Of a stretch of DNA of 64,000 nucleotides, positions 16,758 to 26,399 are shown one piece after another. This DNA is from Nocardioides sp. Root682 (lineage in GTDB: Bacteria > Actinomycetota > Actinomycetes > Propionibacteriales > Nocardioidaceae). The translations under genes and the position numbers were made by a program. The notes under the pieces are model-generated. The model searched no databases. It was not told where the DNA came from and saw nothing but the letters and a program-made list of their open reading frames with translations. The stretch is taken from contig NZ_LMHJ01000003.1 of the NCBI RefSeq assembly GCF_001427795.1, forward strand, positions 975,106 through 1,039,105, written 5' to 3'. The stretch's first letter is position 1; every line of letters begins with the position of its first letter.

Positions 16758-18385
16758 TGCCGTTCGCGACAGCGCACTGCGTCGCCCTCAACGGCGCGCT
16801 CGGCCACCTGATCGACGTCCAGGCCGACGTCTCGCCGGGCCAGGCCAATGTCATGGTCGTCGGTCGCGCCGGAGCGGCGCTCCGCGAGGGCCTGGACCGC
16901 GTGCGGATGGCCATCGTCAACAGCGACCTGGAGTGGCCGGCCTCCAAACGCACCACCATCCTGCTCTCGCCGGCAGACCTCCCGAAGTCCGGCACCCAGT
17001 TCGACCTGGCGATGGCGCTCACCGTGCTGGCAGCGGACGGCCAGGTCGAGCACCGCGACATCGCCGGCACGGCGTTCATCGGCGAGCTGACCCTGGCCGG
17101 CGGGTTGCGCCCGGCCATCGGCGTGCTGCCGATGACGCTCGCTGCGGCGGCCCGGGGCGTGCGGCGGGTCTACGTCCCGGAGCCCCAGTGCGAGGAGGCG
17201 TCGATGGTTCCCGACATCGAGGTGTTCGGCGTGCGCTCGCTGGCCCAGGTGGTCGCGTCGGTGCGCGGCGAGCTGGTCCCGGATGCGCCGCCCGTCGCCG
17301 AGGCGTCCGGCTCACGGCTGCTCACCTGGCGTGGTGACGAACGGCTCGACGAGCTCGATCTCGCCGACCTGCGCGGGATGCGGGACGAGAAGTACGCCGC
17401 CGAGGTGGCCGCTGCCGGTGGACACGCGCTCCTGCTGTCCGGCGCCAAGGGGTGCGGGAAGACCAGCATCGCCGAACGGATCCCGACGATCCTTCCGGAC
17501 CTGACCCCTGAGGAGTCGTTGGAGCTGACCGCCCTCCACTCGCTGGCAGGAGTCCTGGAGCCGGGGCAGGGCATGGTGGTGCGGCCGCCGTTCGCGGCGC
17601 CGCACCACGACGCGAGCAAGGCGAGCGTCATCGGGGGCGGTCTCGGCAGAGTGCACCCGGGCGAGATCAGCCGGGCTCATTGCGGCGTCCTGTTCCTCGA
17701 CGAGTTCCCGTTGTTCAGGTCCGACGTGATCGACGCCCTGCGCCAGCCGCTGGAGAGCGGTGACATCACGATCGCCCGCCGCGACGAGTCCGTCACGCTT
17801 CCGGCCGGCGGGATGCTCGTCCTCGCCAGCAATCCGTGCCCCTGTGGCAACTGGGCAGCCAAGGCGCGGGTGAACCGGTGCACCTGTGCGCCACCGGTTC
17901 GGCGGACCTATGAGACCCGCCTCTCCGGGCCCATCGCCGACCGGATCGACATCGTCCGCCAGGTGCAGCAGGCCACCGCATCGAGCCATGACCCGTTCAT
18001 CCCGGTCGAGACCTCGGCCGACGTGAGGGTCAGGGTGACCGCTGCCCGCCAGCGCCAACAGCGGCGTTTCGCGGACTCCAGCTGGCGGTTGAACAGCCAG
18101 ATTCCGAGTCCGCGGTTGAAGGACACGTGGCCGGTGGCCGAGAAGGCACAACAGATGCTCGACCAGGAGACCTACCGCGGCCGGCTCAGCGCGCGAGGAG
18201 CTGTCCGTGTGCTGCGCGTGGCGTGGACGGTCGCCGACCTCACCTCGGTGCGCACGGGGCGCGACGTCGTTCCCGGCATCCTCGAGGTCGAGACGGCCCT
18301 GCGACTGCGCCGGGGCGAGGCCCTGGACCTGCGTGCGGTTCAAGGCGGCCACGACCACTTCGACCTGTCGGAGCAGGCCGGATGA
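16757..18385 (+). CDS. comM: YifB/ComM family Mg-chelatase-like AAA+ ATPase
   Basis: A 542-residue AAA+ protein related to ComM, the helicase that promotes branch migration during natural transformation. An N-terminal Lon-S5-like domain (GQANVMVVGRAGAALREGLDR) precedes the ATPase with Walker A LSGAKGCGKTSIAER and Walker B GVLFLDEFPLF. A zinc-finger-like CPCGNWAAKARVNRCTC stretch and a C-terminal Mg-chelatase segment complete it. The ATG at 16757 overlaps the yraN stop; the longer upstream frame only shadows yraN. Confidence 0.94.
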   Translation: MPFATAHCVALNGALGHLIDVQADVSPGQANVMVVGRAGAALREGLDRVRMAIVNSDLEWPASKRTTILLSPADLPKSGTQFDLAMALTVLAADGQVEHRDIAGTAFIGELTLAGGLRPAIGVLPMTLAAAARGVRRVYVPEPQCEEASMVPDIEVFGVRSLAQVVASVRGELVPDAPPVAEASGSRLLTWRGDERLDELDLADLRGMRDEKYAAEVAAAGGHALLLSGAKGCGKTSIAERIPTILPDLTPEESLELTALHSLAGVLEPGQGMVVRPPFAAPHHDASKASVIGGGLGRVHPGEISRAHCGVLFLDEFPLFRSDVIDALRQPLESGDITIARRDESVTLPAGGMLVLASNPCPCGNWAAKARVNRCTCAPPVRRTYETRLSGPIADRIDIVRQVQQATASSHDPFIPVETSADVRVRVTAARQRQQRRFADSSWRLNSQIPSPRLKDTWPVAEKAQQMLDQETYRGRLSARGAVRVLRVAWTVADLTSVRTGRDVVPGILEVETALRLRRGEALDLRAVQGGHDHFDLSEQAG

Positions 18386-19515
18386 ACACAGACCCCGAAC
18401 GTCTCGCCCGCGCCACGATCAGCCTGGTCGCCGAGCCGGGTGACCTCCGCTGCCTGGGCCTGACCCGCGAGCTCGGAGGCGTGCAGTTCCTGCAGGCGTT
18501 GCAGGAACATCCCGACCTCGGTCCCGTGCTCGCCGCCGTGGCTGCCCGACTGGCCGACGTACGCCCCGAGCGCGAGCTGGAGCGTGCGGAGCGGCTCGGC
18601 GTCCGTTTCGTCATTCCCGGCGACGCGGAGTGGCCGGTCCAGTTGGACGATCTCGCCCACCTCGCTCCGCTGAACGAACGGGGTGAGGTGCCCGTGGGTC
18701 TGTGGGTCAAGGGTCCGCTTCGCCTCGATCAGCTCGATCGGTCGGTCGCAGTCGTGGGGGCGCGGGCGTCGACCACCTACGGCGACCAGGTCGCCAGCGA
18801 CATGGCCGCTGTCGTCGGGGGTGCCGGCCGACCGGTGGTGTCCGGGGCGGCCTTCGGTATCGACTATGCCGCCCACCGCGGTGCCCTCAGCGCCGGTGCG
18901 CCGACGGTGGCCGTCCTCGCCTGCGGGCCCGACCGTGCCTATCCCGCCGCCCACCGCGAGCTGCTGGCGCACCTGGCCCAGCACCATGCCGTGGTCTCGG
19001 AGTCCCCACCCGGCGCCTCGCCGTTCCGGATCCGGTTCCTGGCCCGCAACCGGCTCATCGCGGCGCTCTCGCGCGGCACGGTCGTGGTCGAGGCCGCCGT
19101 ACGCAGTGGTGCGCTCAACACGACCAACTGGGCCGAGCGGCTCAACCGGGTGGTCATGGGCACACCCGGACCGCTGACGAGCGTGGCGTCCGAAGGTGTG
19201 CACCAGCTGATCCGCAGCGGAGCAGCGACCCTGGTGTCGGGTGGCGAGGAGGTCCTCGAGCTGCTCGGCGCAGCCGGTGAAGACCTCGTCGTGGAGCCAC
19301 GCGGTCCGGAGCGAGAGCGGGACCGGCTCGCGATCCGGGCGCAGCAGGTCCTCGACGCCGTGCCGGTGGTGACGCCCGCACCGGCGGAGTCGATCGCACT
19401 GGTGGCCGGCCTCGGTGTGACCAGCGTCCGCGAGATGCTCGACGACCTGGCCAACGAGGGGTACGTCGAACAGCTCCCCGTCGGTTGGCGCCTGGCCGAG
19501 CGTGCCCACTGCTGA
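18382..19515 (+). CDS. dprA: DNA-processing protein DprA
   Basis: A 377-residue Rossmann-fold protein that loads RecA on incoming single-stranded DNA. The family core is clear: VAVVGARASTTYGDQVASDMA, VVSGAAFGIDYAAHRGAL and FLARNRLIAALSRGTVVVEAAVRSGALNT in pieces. A C-terminal winged-helix-like region (LGVTSVREMLDDLANEGYVEQL) is present. It overlaps comM by four bases (ATGA). Confidence 0.95.
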   Translation: MNTDPERLARATISLVAEPGDLRCLGLTRELGGVQFLQALQEHPDLGPVLAAVAARLADVRPERELERAERLGVRFVIPGDAEWPVQLDDLAHLAPLNERGEVPVGLWVKGPLRLDQLDRSVAVVGARASTTYGDQVASDMAAVVGGAGRPVVSGAAFGIDYAAHRGALSAGAPTVAVLACGPDRAYPAAHRELLAHLAQHHAVVSESPPGASPFRIRFLARNRLIAALSRGTVVVEAAVRSGALNTTNWAERLNRVVMGTPGPLTSVASEGVHQLIRSGAATLVSGGEEVLELLGAAGEDLVVEPRGPERERDRLAIRAQQVLDAVPVVTPAPAESIALVAGLGVTSVREMLDDLANEGYVEQLPVGWRLAERAHC

Positions 19516-19551
19516 CGCGCGTGGCGCATCCGGAGGGGGACAGCGGCGACC

Positions 19552-19557
19552 TACGAT
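19552..19557 (+). promoter_or_regulatory. -10 box of a probable leaderless xerC transcript
   Basis: TACGAT ends six bases before the xerC GTG, 37 bases after the dprA stop. Confidence 0.4.
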
Positions 19558-19563
19558 CGATCG

Positions 19564-20505
19564 GTGACCGTGACCGCCGACAGCCGCGACGCACTGCCCG
19601 AGGGCTTCGCGCGGGTCCTCGGTGACTACGAACGCCATCTCGTGTCCGAACGGGACCTCGCTGCGCACACGGTGACGGCGTACCTCGGCGACCTCGTGGG
19701 ACTGCTGGACCACGCGTCCCGGCTCGGTCTGGCCGACGTCGCCGACCTCGACCTGCGGACCCTGCGCAGCTGGCTCGCCAAGCAGCAGACCATGGGCCTG
19801 TCCCGTACGACGCTCGCCCGCCGCGCCACCGCAGCCCGGGTCTTCACCGGCTGGCTCGCGCGGACAGGCCGCGCGCCCACCGATGCGGGCTCGGCACTCG
19901 GCTCGCCCAAGCCCCACCGCACCCTGCCCTCGGTGCTGCGCGTCGACGAGGCGAGTGAGCTCATAGCTGCCGCCGCTGCGCTGGCCGACGACGGCAGCCC
20001 GGTGGGTGTGCGGGACGTCGCGATGCTCGAGCTGCTGTATGCCACGGGCATGCGGGTGGGGGAGCTGTGCGGTCTCGACGTCGACGACGTCGACCGCGAC
20101 CGGAACGTCGTTCGGGTCTTCGGCAAGGGGCGCAAGGAGCGGACCGTTCCGTTCGGCCATCCGGCAGCTGCCGCCATCGACCGGTGGATCGCGAGCGCGC
20201 GACCCGCTCTCGCCCGACCGGGGTCCGGTGCGGCCCTGTTCCTGGGCGCCCGCGGAGGGAGGATCGACCAGCGCGCCGTCAGGACGCTGGTCCATCGACG
20301 CCTCGCCGAAGTCCCGGGAGCCCCCGACCTCGGGCCCCACGGCCTGCGCCACACGGCTGCCACCCACCTGCTCGAGGGAGGTGCGGATCTCCGCTCGGTC
20401 CAGGAGGTCCTCGGGCACGCGTCGCTCGCGACCACGCAGCGCTACACCCACGTCACCACCGACCGACTGAGAAGGGCCTATCAACAAGCCCACCCACGGG
20501 CCTGA
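19564..20505 (+). CDS. xerC: Tyrosine recombinase XerC
   Basis: A 313-residue site-specific recombinase that resolves chromosome dimers at dif. It has an N-terminal SAM-like core-binding domain and a catalytic domain with Arg164 (GMRVGEL), Lys188 (GKGRKERTV), His259 and Arg262 ([12 protein letters not shown]), His285 (LGHAS) and Tyr294 (QRYTHV). Its place after dprA is standard in actinobacteria, so it is a chromosomal gene and not an element integrase. Its last 53 bases overlap the end of the opposing M23 peptidase gene. Confidence 0.95.
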   Translation: MTVTADSRDALPEGFARVLGDYERHLVSERDLAAHTVTAYLGDLVGLLDHASRLGLADVADLDLRTLRSWLAKQQTMGLSRTTLARRATAARVFTGWLARTGRAPTDAGSALGSPKPHRTLPSVLRVDEASELIAAAAALADDGSPVGVRDVAMLELLYATGMRVGELCGLDVDDVDRDRNVVRVFGKGRKERTVPFGHPAAAAIDRWIASARPALARPGSGAALFLGARGGRIDQRAVRTLVHRRLAEVPGAPDLGPHGLRHTAATHLLEGGADLRSVQEVLGHASLATTQRYTHVTTDRLRRAYQQAHPRA

Positions 20506-21028
20506 ACGGGAGGTCGCGCCACAGGGGCAGCAGGCGAACCGGACCGCCGCCCACGAGGCGAAGCGGATCGAGATAGGTCTCACCCCGGAGCCAGCCCCAG
20601 TGCAGGCAGGCCCGCGGGAAGCAGTGCGACCCGACGGCCTCCAGGTGGCCGAGGACGCCGCCGGCGGCGACCACGTCGCCGATCGAGACCGCCGCCGTCA
20701 CCGGTTCGTACGTCGTCCGGGTGTCGCCGTGGCTGACGACGACCACCCCGCGGCCCGCGATCCGCCCGGCGAACGAGACCCGTCCGGCGAGCGCCGCGCG
20801 GACTGGTTGCCCGACCCGGCCGCCGAGGTCGACGCCCCGGTGCCCGGAACCCCATGGATCAGCCGGTGGATCGAAGCGCGCCACCACCTCCGGGGTGGGG
20901 TCCAGCGGCCACACCCCGACCGGATCGTCGTCCGCCCGGGCGGACCCGGGACTGCCCATGAGGGCAACGAGGGTCGCCAGGACGAGCACCTGGACGCGGA
21001 CTGAGAAGCGCAGGGAAGGGCTGGGCAT
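20453..21028 (-). CDS. Secreted M23 family (LytM-like) peptidase
   Basis: A 191-residue protein with a signal peptide ([24 protein letters not shown]) and an M23 domain. First metal motif: [11 protein letters not shown] (His and Asp). The second motif reads CLHWGW, where the first His of the usual HxH is Cys, as in many actinobacterial members, so peptidase activity is uncertain. It is the normal chromosomal neighbour, convergent with xerC and divergent from what would usually be rpsB; here the eCIS locus intervenes. I chose the ATG at 21028, which places the signal peptide properly. Confidence 0.85.
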   Translation of the reverse strand: MPSPSLRFSVRVQVLVLATLVALMGSPGSARADDDPVGVWPLDPTPEVVARFDPPADPWGSGHRGVDLGGRVGQPVRAALAGRVSFAGRIAGRGVVVVSHGDTRTTYEPVTAAVSIGDVVAAGGVLGHLEAVGSHCFPRACLHWGWLRGETYLDPLRLVGGGPVRLLPLWRDLPFRPVGGLVDRPFSVGRW

Positions 21029-21134
21029 GCGGCTCAGGCTGCCCCCGGAACCCGGCAGGGGGCACTTTGGGGCCACGAGCCTGTGAACAATCTGCTGCCC
21101 TTTTTGTCGTTGTGTCTGACAGAGGGACAAATTT

Positions 21135-21171
21135 CCGATATGCAGGGACTCGAGGGTTTTCCCTGTATCGG
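21135..21171 (+). promoter_or_regulatory. Inverted repeat in the AT-richer region before the eCIS regulator
   Basis: CCGATAtgCAGGG (21135-21147) and CCCTGTATCGG (21161-21171) are complementary apart from a two-base bulge, 105 bases before the regulator start. The surrounding ~150 bases are clearly richer in A and T than their neighbours. It could be an operator or a leader hairpin at the eCIS end of the locus. Confidence 0.4.
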
Positions 21172-21275
21172 GGCAGACACCCTCTTCTCAATACTTCTCG
21201 TGGGACAGCGAGAACACCGCCGGTTGGCGGCGTGGCAAATGTCCCGCTGTCGACGGGACGACGAAGGGGAGGGTG

Positions 21276-24200
21276 ATGGGGCCGGTACTCAGGGCTGGGA
21301 CCACTCCCACGACGCCCGCGACGCCCGGGGGCGTGGTGCTGACCGCCGATGACCGGATCAGCCTCCCCGGCAGGACGACCCAGCGTGCGACGCGGCCCGA
21401 GCTCACCGGAGTCCCGGAGGCACCGGGGCTCGTCCGGGCGCGCCTGAACCGTCACTTCGACAGGTTCCTGCAGGCGCGCATCGGTGCCGTGATTGCCCCC
21501 GCGGGCGTCGGCAAGACCACCGCGCTGGCCCATTGGGCACGCACCTCTCCGGCCGACATCGCGTGGTGGCGGGCCACCTCGCGCGACTGCGACCGGATGG
21601 CGCAGTCCATCCGTGGCCTCGCGGGCGCCATCCACTTCCTCGCGCCGAGCCGCCCCCGCGCGACCTGCCGGGACTCCCTCATCGATCGCATGGCCGAGTA
21701 CGACGGCACCCCGGTCATCGTGATCGACGACTTCCACCACGTCGATGACCCCGAGGTCTGTGACCTCATCGAGGACATGCTCCAGGCGACCGCCGTGCGG
21801 TTCGTGGTGGTGTCGCGCTCCGAGCCGTCCCTCAACCTCGCACGCTCCGAGTTCCCCAGTGCCGTCGTCGGCATCGACGCGCTTCGTTTCCGGCAGCCCG
21901 AGACCGACGACCTGTTCCGGTCGGTGCACGGGGAGCCGCTGACCAACGACGACGGTTGGTTGCTGACCCGACAGACCGACGGACTCGCGGCCGCGATGCA
22001 CATGTTCCACCAGGCCACCCGCGGATCCGGCGACCATGCGCGCCGTCACGCACTGCAGGATCTCTCCGGCGGCGCGACCTTCGCGATGGGGTACGTCGCC
22101 CGCGAGATCCTTTCCGGCCTCGACGCCGCAGACGTGCGTCTGCTGCGGCAGACGTCCCCGCTGGAGCTGCTGACCGTGGAGCGGTGCAGCGACCTCGTGG
22201 GCGCCGACTGCGCTGCCTGGCTGCAGCGGCTGGTGCGCCAAGGCCTGGTGCGCGGCCTGCCCGGCGGTTATGCGCTGGCTCGGGTCGTGCGCCGACAGCT
22301 CCTCGGCGAGCTCTGTGACGAGATCGGTGCCGACGACTTCGGCGCGCGGGTGCGTGCCTGCGCGGAGAGGATGGTCGCCGATGGTGAGTTCGCATCGGCC
22401 GTTCGCACCTACGTCGCGGCGGGCGAGTGGGACGCCGCGGCCGCCGTACTCGAAGCGAACACGCTGGAGGTGCTCTCCGATCCCGACGTGGACTGGGTCG
22501 ACGCCGCGTGCGTGAAGGGTCCGTGGCGGAAGGTCACCCGCGCCGTGCGTGAGCTGCGAACCGGACGACTCGAGGCGGCCCAGGCCGAGCTCGGTCCATG
22601 GGTGTCGAACGCGTCGCCTGCCCTGTCGGGGGCGGACGAATGGATGCGGCGGGCCTTGCGGATGTGGATCGAGGGTGACCTCACCCCGGGCCGCCCCTGG
22701 TTCGAGCGGTTGCGCTCCACCGTCCATCGCCCCGACCCGCTGCGCTACTCGGGGGGAGCCGACGGGCACCAGGACCTGGAGCACCGGTTGCTCCACGCCG
22801 TGGACTGTGCCGTGGCCGGGGACCTGGTCTCGGCTCGTCGCCTGGCGGAGGTTGCGCCTTCGGAGCACCCGGTGGCACTGGCCCTGTGCGCACTGACGGC
22901 ACTGCTGTCCGGACCGGGTGGCGTCGAGCGCCTGGTCGACGAGGCCGAGCGAGGTGGGGTGCCGTGGGTCAGCAGGCTTGCGGGCGGCATCGCTGACCCG
23001 GCCGGCCTGCCGCGCCGCCGCGACGACGCCGACGCCATGGGGGACCGGTGGGGTGCGCTGGTGCTCGCGGGTCTGCATGCCGTGCTCAGCGCCCGTGCCG
23101 GGAATCCGTCGGTCGCCGAGTTCGACGACCTCGTACGCCGCTGCCGACTCCTCGGCGCGCCCGCCCTCGAGGCATGGGCGCGCGGGGGCCTGGCTCTCGC
23201 CGGAGCATGGACGGGTTCGCCCGACGCTTCCCGCGAGGCCGAGCTCGCAGTGGGGTTCGCCCACACCGCCCAGGTGCCGGGAGCGCTCGCACTTGCCTGG
23301 GGCGTGCTCGGCACGATTCGTCAGGACAGCAACCTGCTGACGGACGCGGGGGCCGAGGCCGATCGGATCGGCCTCGACTGCAGGCCGTGGGAGTGGATGC
23401 TCAAGAGCACCGACCGACGACCCGAGGTGGTCGTGACCGAGCGCCTCGCGCCGGTCTCGGTCCGCTGTTTCGGCGGGTTCGGGATCCTCGTCAACGGGGC
23501 GCAGCCCACCTTCGACGGCGTCCGGCCACGCGCGCGTGCCCTGCTGCGCGTCCTCGCGCTCCACGCGGGGACCTCGGTCCACCGCGAGATGCTGGTCGAC
23601 GCGATGTGGCCGCAGCTCGACAGCAGCGCCGGAACCCACAATCTCCACGTCTGTGTCTCCAGCCTGCGTGCGGCCCTGGAGCCCGGGGTCGCTCGCGGGG
23701 CGAGCCACCTCGTCGTCCGTGACGGCGATCGCTACTCCCTGGCCCTGCCGCCGGGATCGGTCGCTGACCTGCGCGAGTTCGACCTCCGCACCCGGGAGGC
23801 CGACGAGTGGCGTGCCCGGGGTGACGTGGAGCAGGCGGCGACGGCCCTGGACCTCGCCCTGCAGATCTACGCCGGAGACGTGCTGCCCGAGGACGGACCG
23901 TCGGAGTGGGCGGTGGGCGTCCGCGACCGCTACCGGGTTCGTGCCGCCCAGGCTGCCGCACTCCTCGGTGAGCTCCGGCTCGCTGAGGGCCGTCCGGCCG
24001 AAGCCGCGGTTGCCGCCCAGCGGAGCATCGAGATCGAGCCCTGTCGCGACGCGTCCTGGCGTCTCCTGGTCAAGGCGTACGACGCCGCGCAGGATGTCGC
24101 GGCGGCCGAGCGTGCCCGACGTTCCTATGCCTCGGTGCTCGCTTCGCTGGGTGTGGTCGAATCGACCGCTGACCTGCTGCGGGGCGGCCGAACCTCCTGA
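21276..24200 (+). CDS. Large NTPase regulator with C-terminal BTAD domain (MalT/SARP-like)
   Basis: A 974-residue STAND-type regulator. Walker A is APAGVGKTT (Lys80) and Walker B is TPVIVIDDFHHVDDPE; the LVVSRSEPSLNLARS-type region and helical repeats resemble MalT/LuxR-family ATPases. From ~residue 730 an OmpR-like winged helix (VRCFGGFGILVNGAQPTFDG, LRVLALHAGTSVHREMLVDA) and a BTAD helical domain follow, as in SARP activators. Start: ATG at 21276 after aagggg; the GTG just before it is an alternative. It is convergent with the membrane protein gene and is the outermost gene of the eCIS locus, so a role in switching the cluster is inferred. Confidence 0.88.
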   Translation: MGPVLRAGTTPTTPATPGGVVLTADDRISLPGRTTQRATRPELTGVPEAPGLVRARLNRHFDRFLQARIGAVIAPAGVGKTTALAHWARTSPADIAWWRATSRDCDRMAQSIRGLAGAIHFLAPSRPRATCRDSLIDRMAEYDGTPVIVIDDFHHVDDPEVCDLIEDMLQATAVRFVVVSRSEPSLNLARSEFPSAVVGIDALRFRQPETDDLFRSVHGEPLTNDDGWLLTRQTDGLAAAMHMFHQATRGSGDHARRHALQDLSGGATFAMGYVAREILSGLDAADVRLLRQTSPLELLTVERCSDLVGADCAAWLQRLVRQGLVRGLPGGYALARVVRRQLLGELCDEIGADDFGARVRACAERMVADGEFASAVRTYVAAGEWDAAAAVLEANTLEVLSDPDVDWVDAACVKGPWRKVTRAVRELRTGRLEAAQAELGPWVSNASPALSGADEWMRRALRMWIEGDLTPGRPWFERLRSTVHRPDPLRYSGGADGHQDLEHRLLHAVDCAVAGDLVSARRLAEVAPSEHPVALALCALTALLSGPGGVERLVDEAERGGVPWVSRLAGGIADPAGLPRRRDDADAMGDRWGALVLAGLHAVLSARAGNPSVAEFDDLVRRCRLLGAPALEAWARGGLALAGAWTGSPDASREAELAVGFAHTAQVPGALALAWGVLGTIRQDSNLLTDAGAEADRIGLDCRPWEWMLKSTDRRPEVVVTERLAPVSVRCFGGFGILVNGAQPTFDGVRPRARALLRVLALHAGTSVHREMLVDAMWPQLDSSAGTHNLHVCVSSLRAALEPGVARGASHLVVRDGDRYSLALPPGSVADLREFDLRTREADEWRARGDVEQAATALDLALQIYAGDVLPEDGPSEWAVGVRDRYRVRAAQAAALLGELRLAEGRPAEAAVAAQRSIEIEPCRDASWRLLVKAYDAAQDVAAAERARRSYASVLASLGVVESTADLLRGGRTS

Positions 24201-24242
24201 CCGGCCCGGTGGGCGGCCAGTGCCGGTGAGCGGTCGCTGCGC

Positions 24243-25505
24243 TCAGCTGGAGGGGACGGACAGCGTGCCGCCGAGCAGGGCCGACGTGTCGCACCTCGTC
24301 GCGGGCGGGGCGTCGGGAGGCGTTCCCGGCGTACGGCAGGTCACGAGCAGACGAATCCGCTCGCTCGCGACGATCGGCGAGACGAAGTGGAAGTCGAGGT
24401 CGCGGAAGTTCTCCAGGGCCACGTCCATCTGCACCTCGCCGTCGACGAGGAGAACCGCACGCCCGAAGTCGCCCTGCGGGTTGCTGAGCACGACGTCGGT
24501 CAGGCGGTAGACGCCTTCGTCGACGATGTCGTAGTTCTGGGCGTCGGTTCCGCCGCCGCCCAACGGGTCGACGTGGAGCCGCCGGGACACGTCGGTCAGG
24601 ATCACCTTGGGGGCCGGCTTCACACCGGCGACCTGGTCGGCCTTGTCGGCCGACTTCTGGGCGTTCGTGGCGGCACCGTTGGCAGCCTCGGCGTTCTTCT
24701 TCGCCTCGCCGGCAGCCTTCTCGGCATCGGCGGCAGCCTCCTCGGCGGCCTCCTTCGCCTGGGACTCGATGGTCGGCTTCAGGAGGGTGAACCACAGTGC
24801 GGCCAGGGCCGCCGCCAGCAGGATCAGTCCGATGAGGGCCCAGATCAGCCACTTGGGGATGACCGGCGTCTGTACGTAGCTGCCGTCGAGATCGACCGGG
24901 GTGCTGTTCTCCGGGGTGACCTCGACGACGAAGTTGTGCGTGACGGGTTGGCCGCGCCAGATCGCACGACGACCCTTGGCTCGCACCTTGGTGAAGCGGG
25001 CCTCGCCGGGCGGGATGACCAGGCCGACCGGGTCGACGCTCAGGAGCGCGCGGTTGCCCTCCGAGCCGGCGGTGACCAACACGTTCACCGGGACGTTGCC
25101 CCGGTTGTCGATCGCGACCTGGTGCTTGCCCCGCCGGCCCTGGGACGTCCTGGGCACCAGTTCGGCGGTGGTGTCGAGGAACGGAAGGATCTCCACGACG
25201 CCTTCGGGCACGACGGCGTTGTTCGGGTTGTCGCGCGGCGTGATGACCACACCGAAGCGCTGCGAGCCCACTGCCGTGGTCGCCGAACGGGGCGGCCGGA
25301 AGGTCACCGTCGCGGTCGTCGCCGTACCGGGGTAGAGGGACACCTGTGCGGGCTCGACAGTCGCCCAGCTCGCAGGTCCACCGACAACGGTGATGTCGTA
25401 GCCCTCGACGACGGTGCCGTTGTTCTTGATCTGGAGCGGGATCACTGCCTCCGACCCGGGGTCCAGCTGGACCGTCGGGGATTCAAGGCTTGCAGTAGTG
25501 GTCAC
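24243..25505 (-). CDS. One-pass membrane protein with Ig-like N-terminal and coiled-coil segments, eCIS-associated
   Basis: A 420-residue protein starting at GTG 25505. Residues 1-~210 have two Ig/NEW3-like beta domains (LESPTVQLDPGSEAVIPLQ; GRRGKHQVAIDNRGNVPVN). One membrane helix at ~219-240 (WLIWALIGLILLAAALAALW) is followed by an Ala/Glu/Lys-rich coiled coil (~245-300) and a C-terminal beta domain with two Cys. No signal peptide is present, so the N-terminus may be cytoplasmic, but orientation is not certain. Genes of this type recur in actinobacterial eCIS loci, sometimes labelled 'hydrolytic protein' without evidence. It is divergent from the LuxR regulator. A membrane docking or sensing role is inference. 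Confidence 0.75.
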   Translation of the reverse strand: MTTTASLESPTVQLDPGSEAVIPLQIKNNGTVVEGYDITVVGGPASWATVEPAQVSLYPGTATTATVTFRPPRSATTAVGSQRFGVVITPRDNPNNAVVPEGVVEILPFLDTTAELVPRTSQGRRGKHQVAIDNRGNVPVNVLVTAGSEGNRALLSVDPVGLVIPPGEARFTKVRAKGRRAIWRGQPVTHNFVVEVTPENSTPVDLDGSYVQTPVIPKWLIWALIGLILLAAALAALWFTLLKPTIESQAKEAAEEAAADAEKAAGEAKKNAEAANGAATNAQKSADKADQVAGVKPAPKVILTDVSRRLHVDPLGGGGTDAQNYDIVDEGVYRLTDVVLSNPQGDFGRAVLLVDGEVQMDVALENFRDLDFHFVSPIVASERIRLLVTCRTPGTPPDAPPATRCDTSALLGGTLSVPSS

Positions 25506-25679
25506 GCTGGCAACGCTAGGACCTGTCGGTGGTCCGCTCACCCGTCGTAGGGGTGGACTTCCGGGCAAGCGGATGTGCCCGTTGAGCCACTGTTGAGTGC
25601 ACAGAGAGTGCCCTCTGGTGTGCTCGCCAGGACCGTTCCTCCCAGCGGTCAGGTTCAAGCCCGACAGGAGTGCATCCAC

Positions 25680-26309
25680 ATGGATCGTCACGTCAGAGTC
25701 CACGTCCACGCCATCGACCCCATCCTCAAGGCGGGCGTCGTCAGCCATCTGCGCCCCCGTCCCGAGGTGCGCATCGTCACCGAGGAGGAAGCCGGGCAGG
25801 CCGCGGTCGCCGTGGTCGTCGCGGACCGCGTCGACGAGGAGTCGTTGCACCTGCTGCGCAAGCTGCGCCGGGACAGCTCCGGCCCGAGCACCGTGCTGGT
25901 GGTCGGTGGGCTCGACGACACCGACCTGGTCAACGTCGTCGAGGCCGGAGTGGTCGGGGTCCTGCGCCGACCCGACGCCAGCGCTGACCGCCTGGTGAAC
26001 GCGATCCTCGCGGCGGCGCGCAACGAGGGCACGGTGCCGCCCGACCTGCTGGGTCGACTCCTCGACCAGGTCGGTGCGCTGCAGCGCGGGGTGCTCGGGC
26101 CGAAGGGGATCGCCTTCAACGGGCTCGCGGCTCGTGAGATCGAGGTGCTGCGCCTGGTCGCGGACGGCTGCGACACCGGTGAGATCGCGTGCCAGCTCGC
26201 CTACTCCGAGCGCACTGTGAAGAACGTGCTGCACGACATCACCTCGCGGCTCCAGCTGCGCAACCGTTCGCATGCGGTGGCCTATGCGCTGCGCCAGGGA
26301 CTCATCTGA
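25680..26309 (+). CDS. LuxR-family response regulator with atypical receiver, eCIS-associated
   Basis: A 209-residue protein. The N-terminal ~120 residues have a receiver-like fold but a reduced acidic pocket (a single Asp in HAIDPILKAG) and an unusual phospho-site context (VVVADRVDEES), so it may not be phosphorylated. The C-terminal LuxR helix-turn-helix is intact: LAAREIEVLRLVADGCDTGE, then YSERTVKNVLHDITSRL. No kinase gene is nearby. It lies divergently from the membrane protein gene (175-base gap) and directly before the eCIS operon. Control of the cluster is inferred. Confidence 0.88.
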   Translation: MDRHVRVHVHAIDPILKAGVVSHLRPRPEVRIVTEEEAGQAAVAVVVADRVDEESLHLLRKLRRDSSGPSTVLVVGGLDDTDLVNVVEAGVVGVLRRPDASADRLVNAILAAARNEGTVPPDLLGRLLDQVGALQRGVLGPKGIAFNGLAAREIEVLRLVADGCDTGEIACQLAYSERTVKNVLHDITSRLQLRNRSHAVAYALRQGLI

Positions 26310-26325
26310 GATTGCCCGAACAGCC

Positions 26326-26342
26326 GGAGGGGTCGCCCCTCC
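26326..26342 (+). terminator. Hairpin after the LuxR regulator
   Basis: GGAGGGG-TCG-CCCCTCC, a perfect 7-bp stem 16 bases after the stop. No T-run follows, so it may attenuate and not fully terminate. Confidence 0.5.
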
Positions 26343-26399
26343 TGCTGCCCCGGCGCGCACCCACGCGTCCTTCGGGCGTACGACGATCGATGCATCGCG

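Noticed and set aside
24228-24246. Bidirectional terminator between the BTAD regulator and the membrane protein
   Set aside because: The TGAGCG/CGCTCA stem is only six pairs and overlaps coding sequence.
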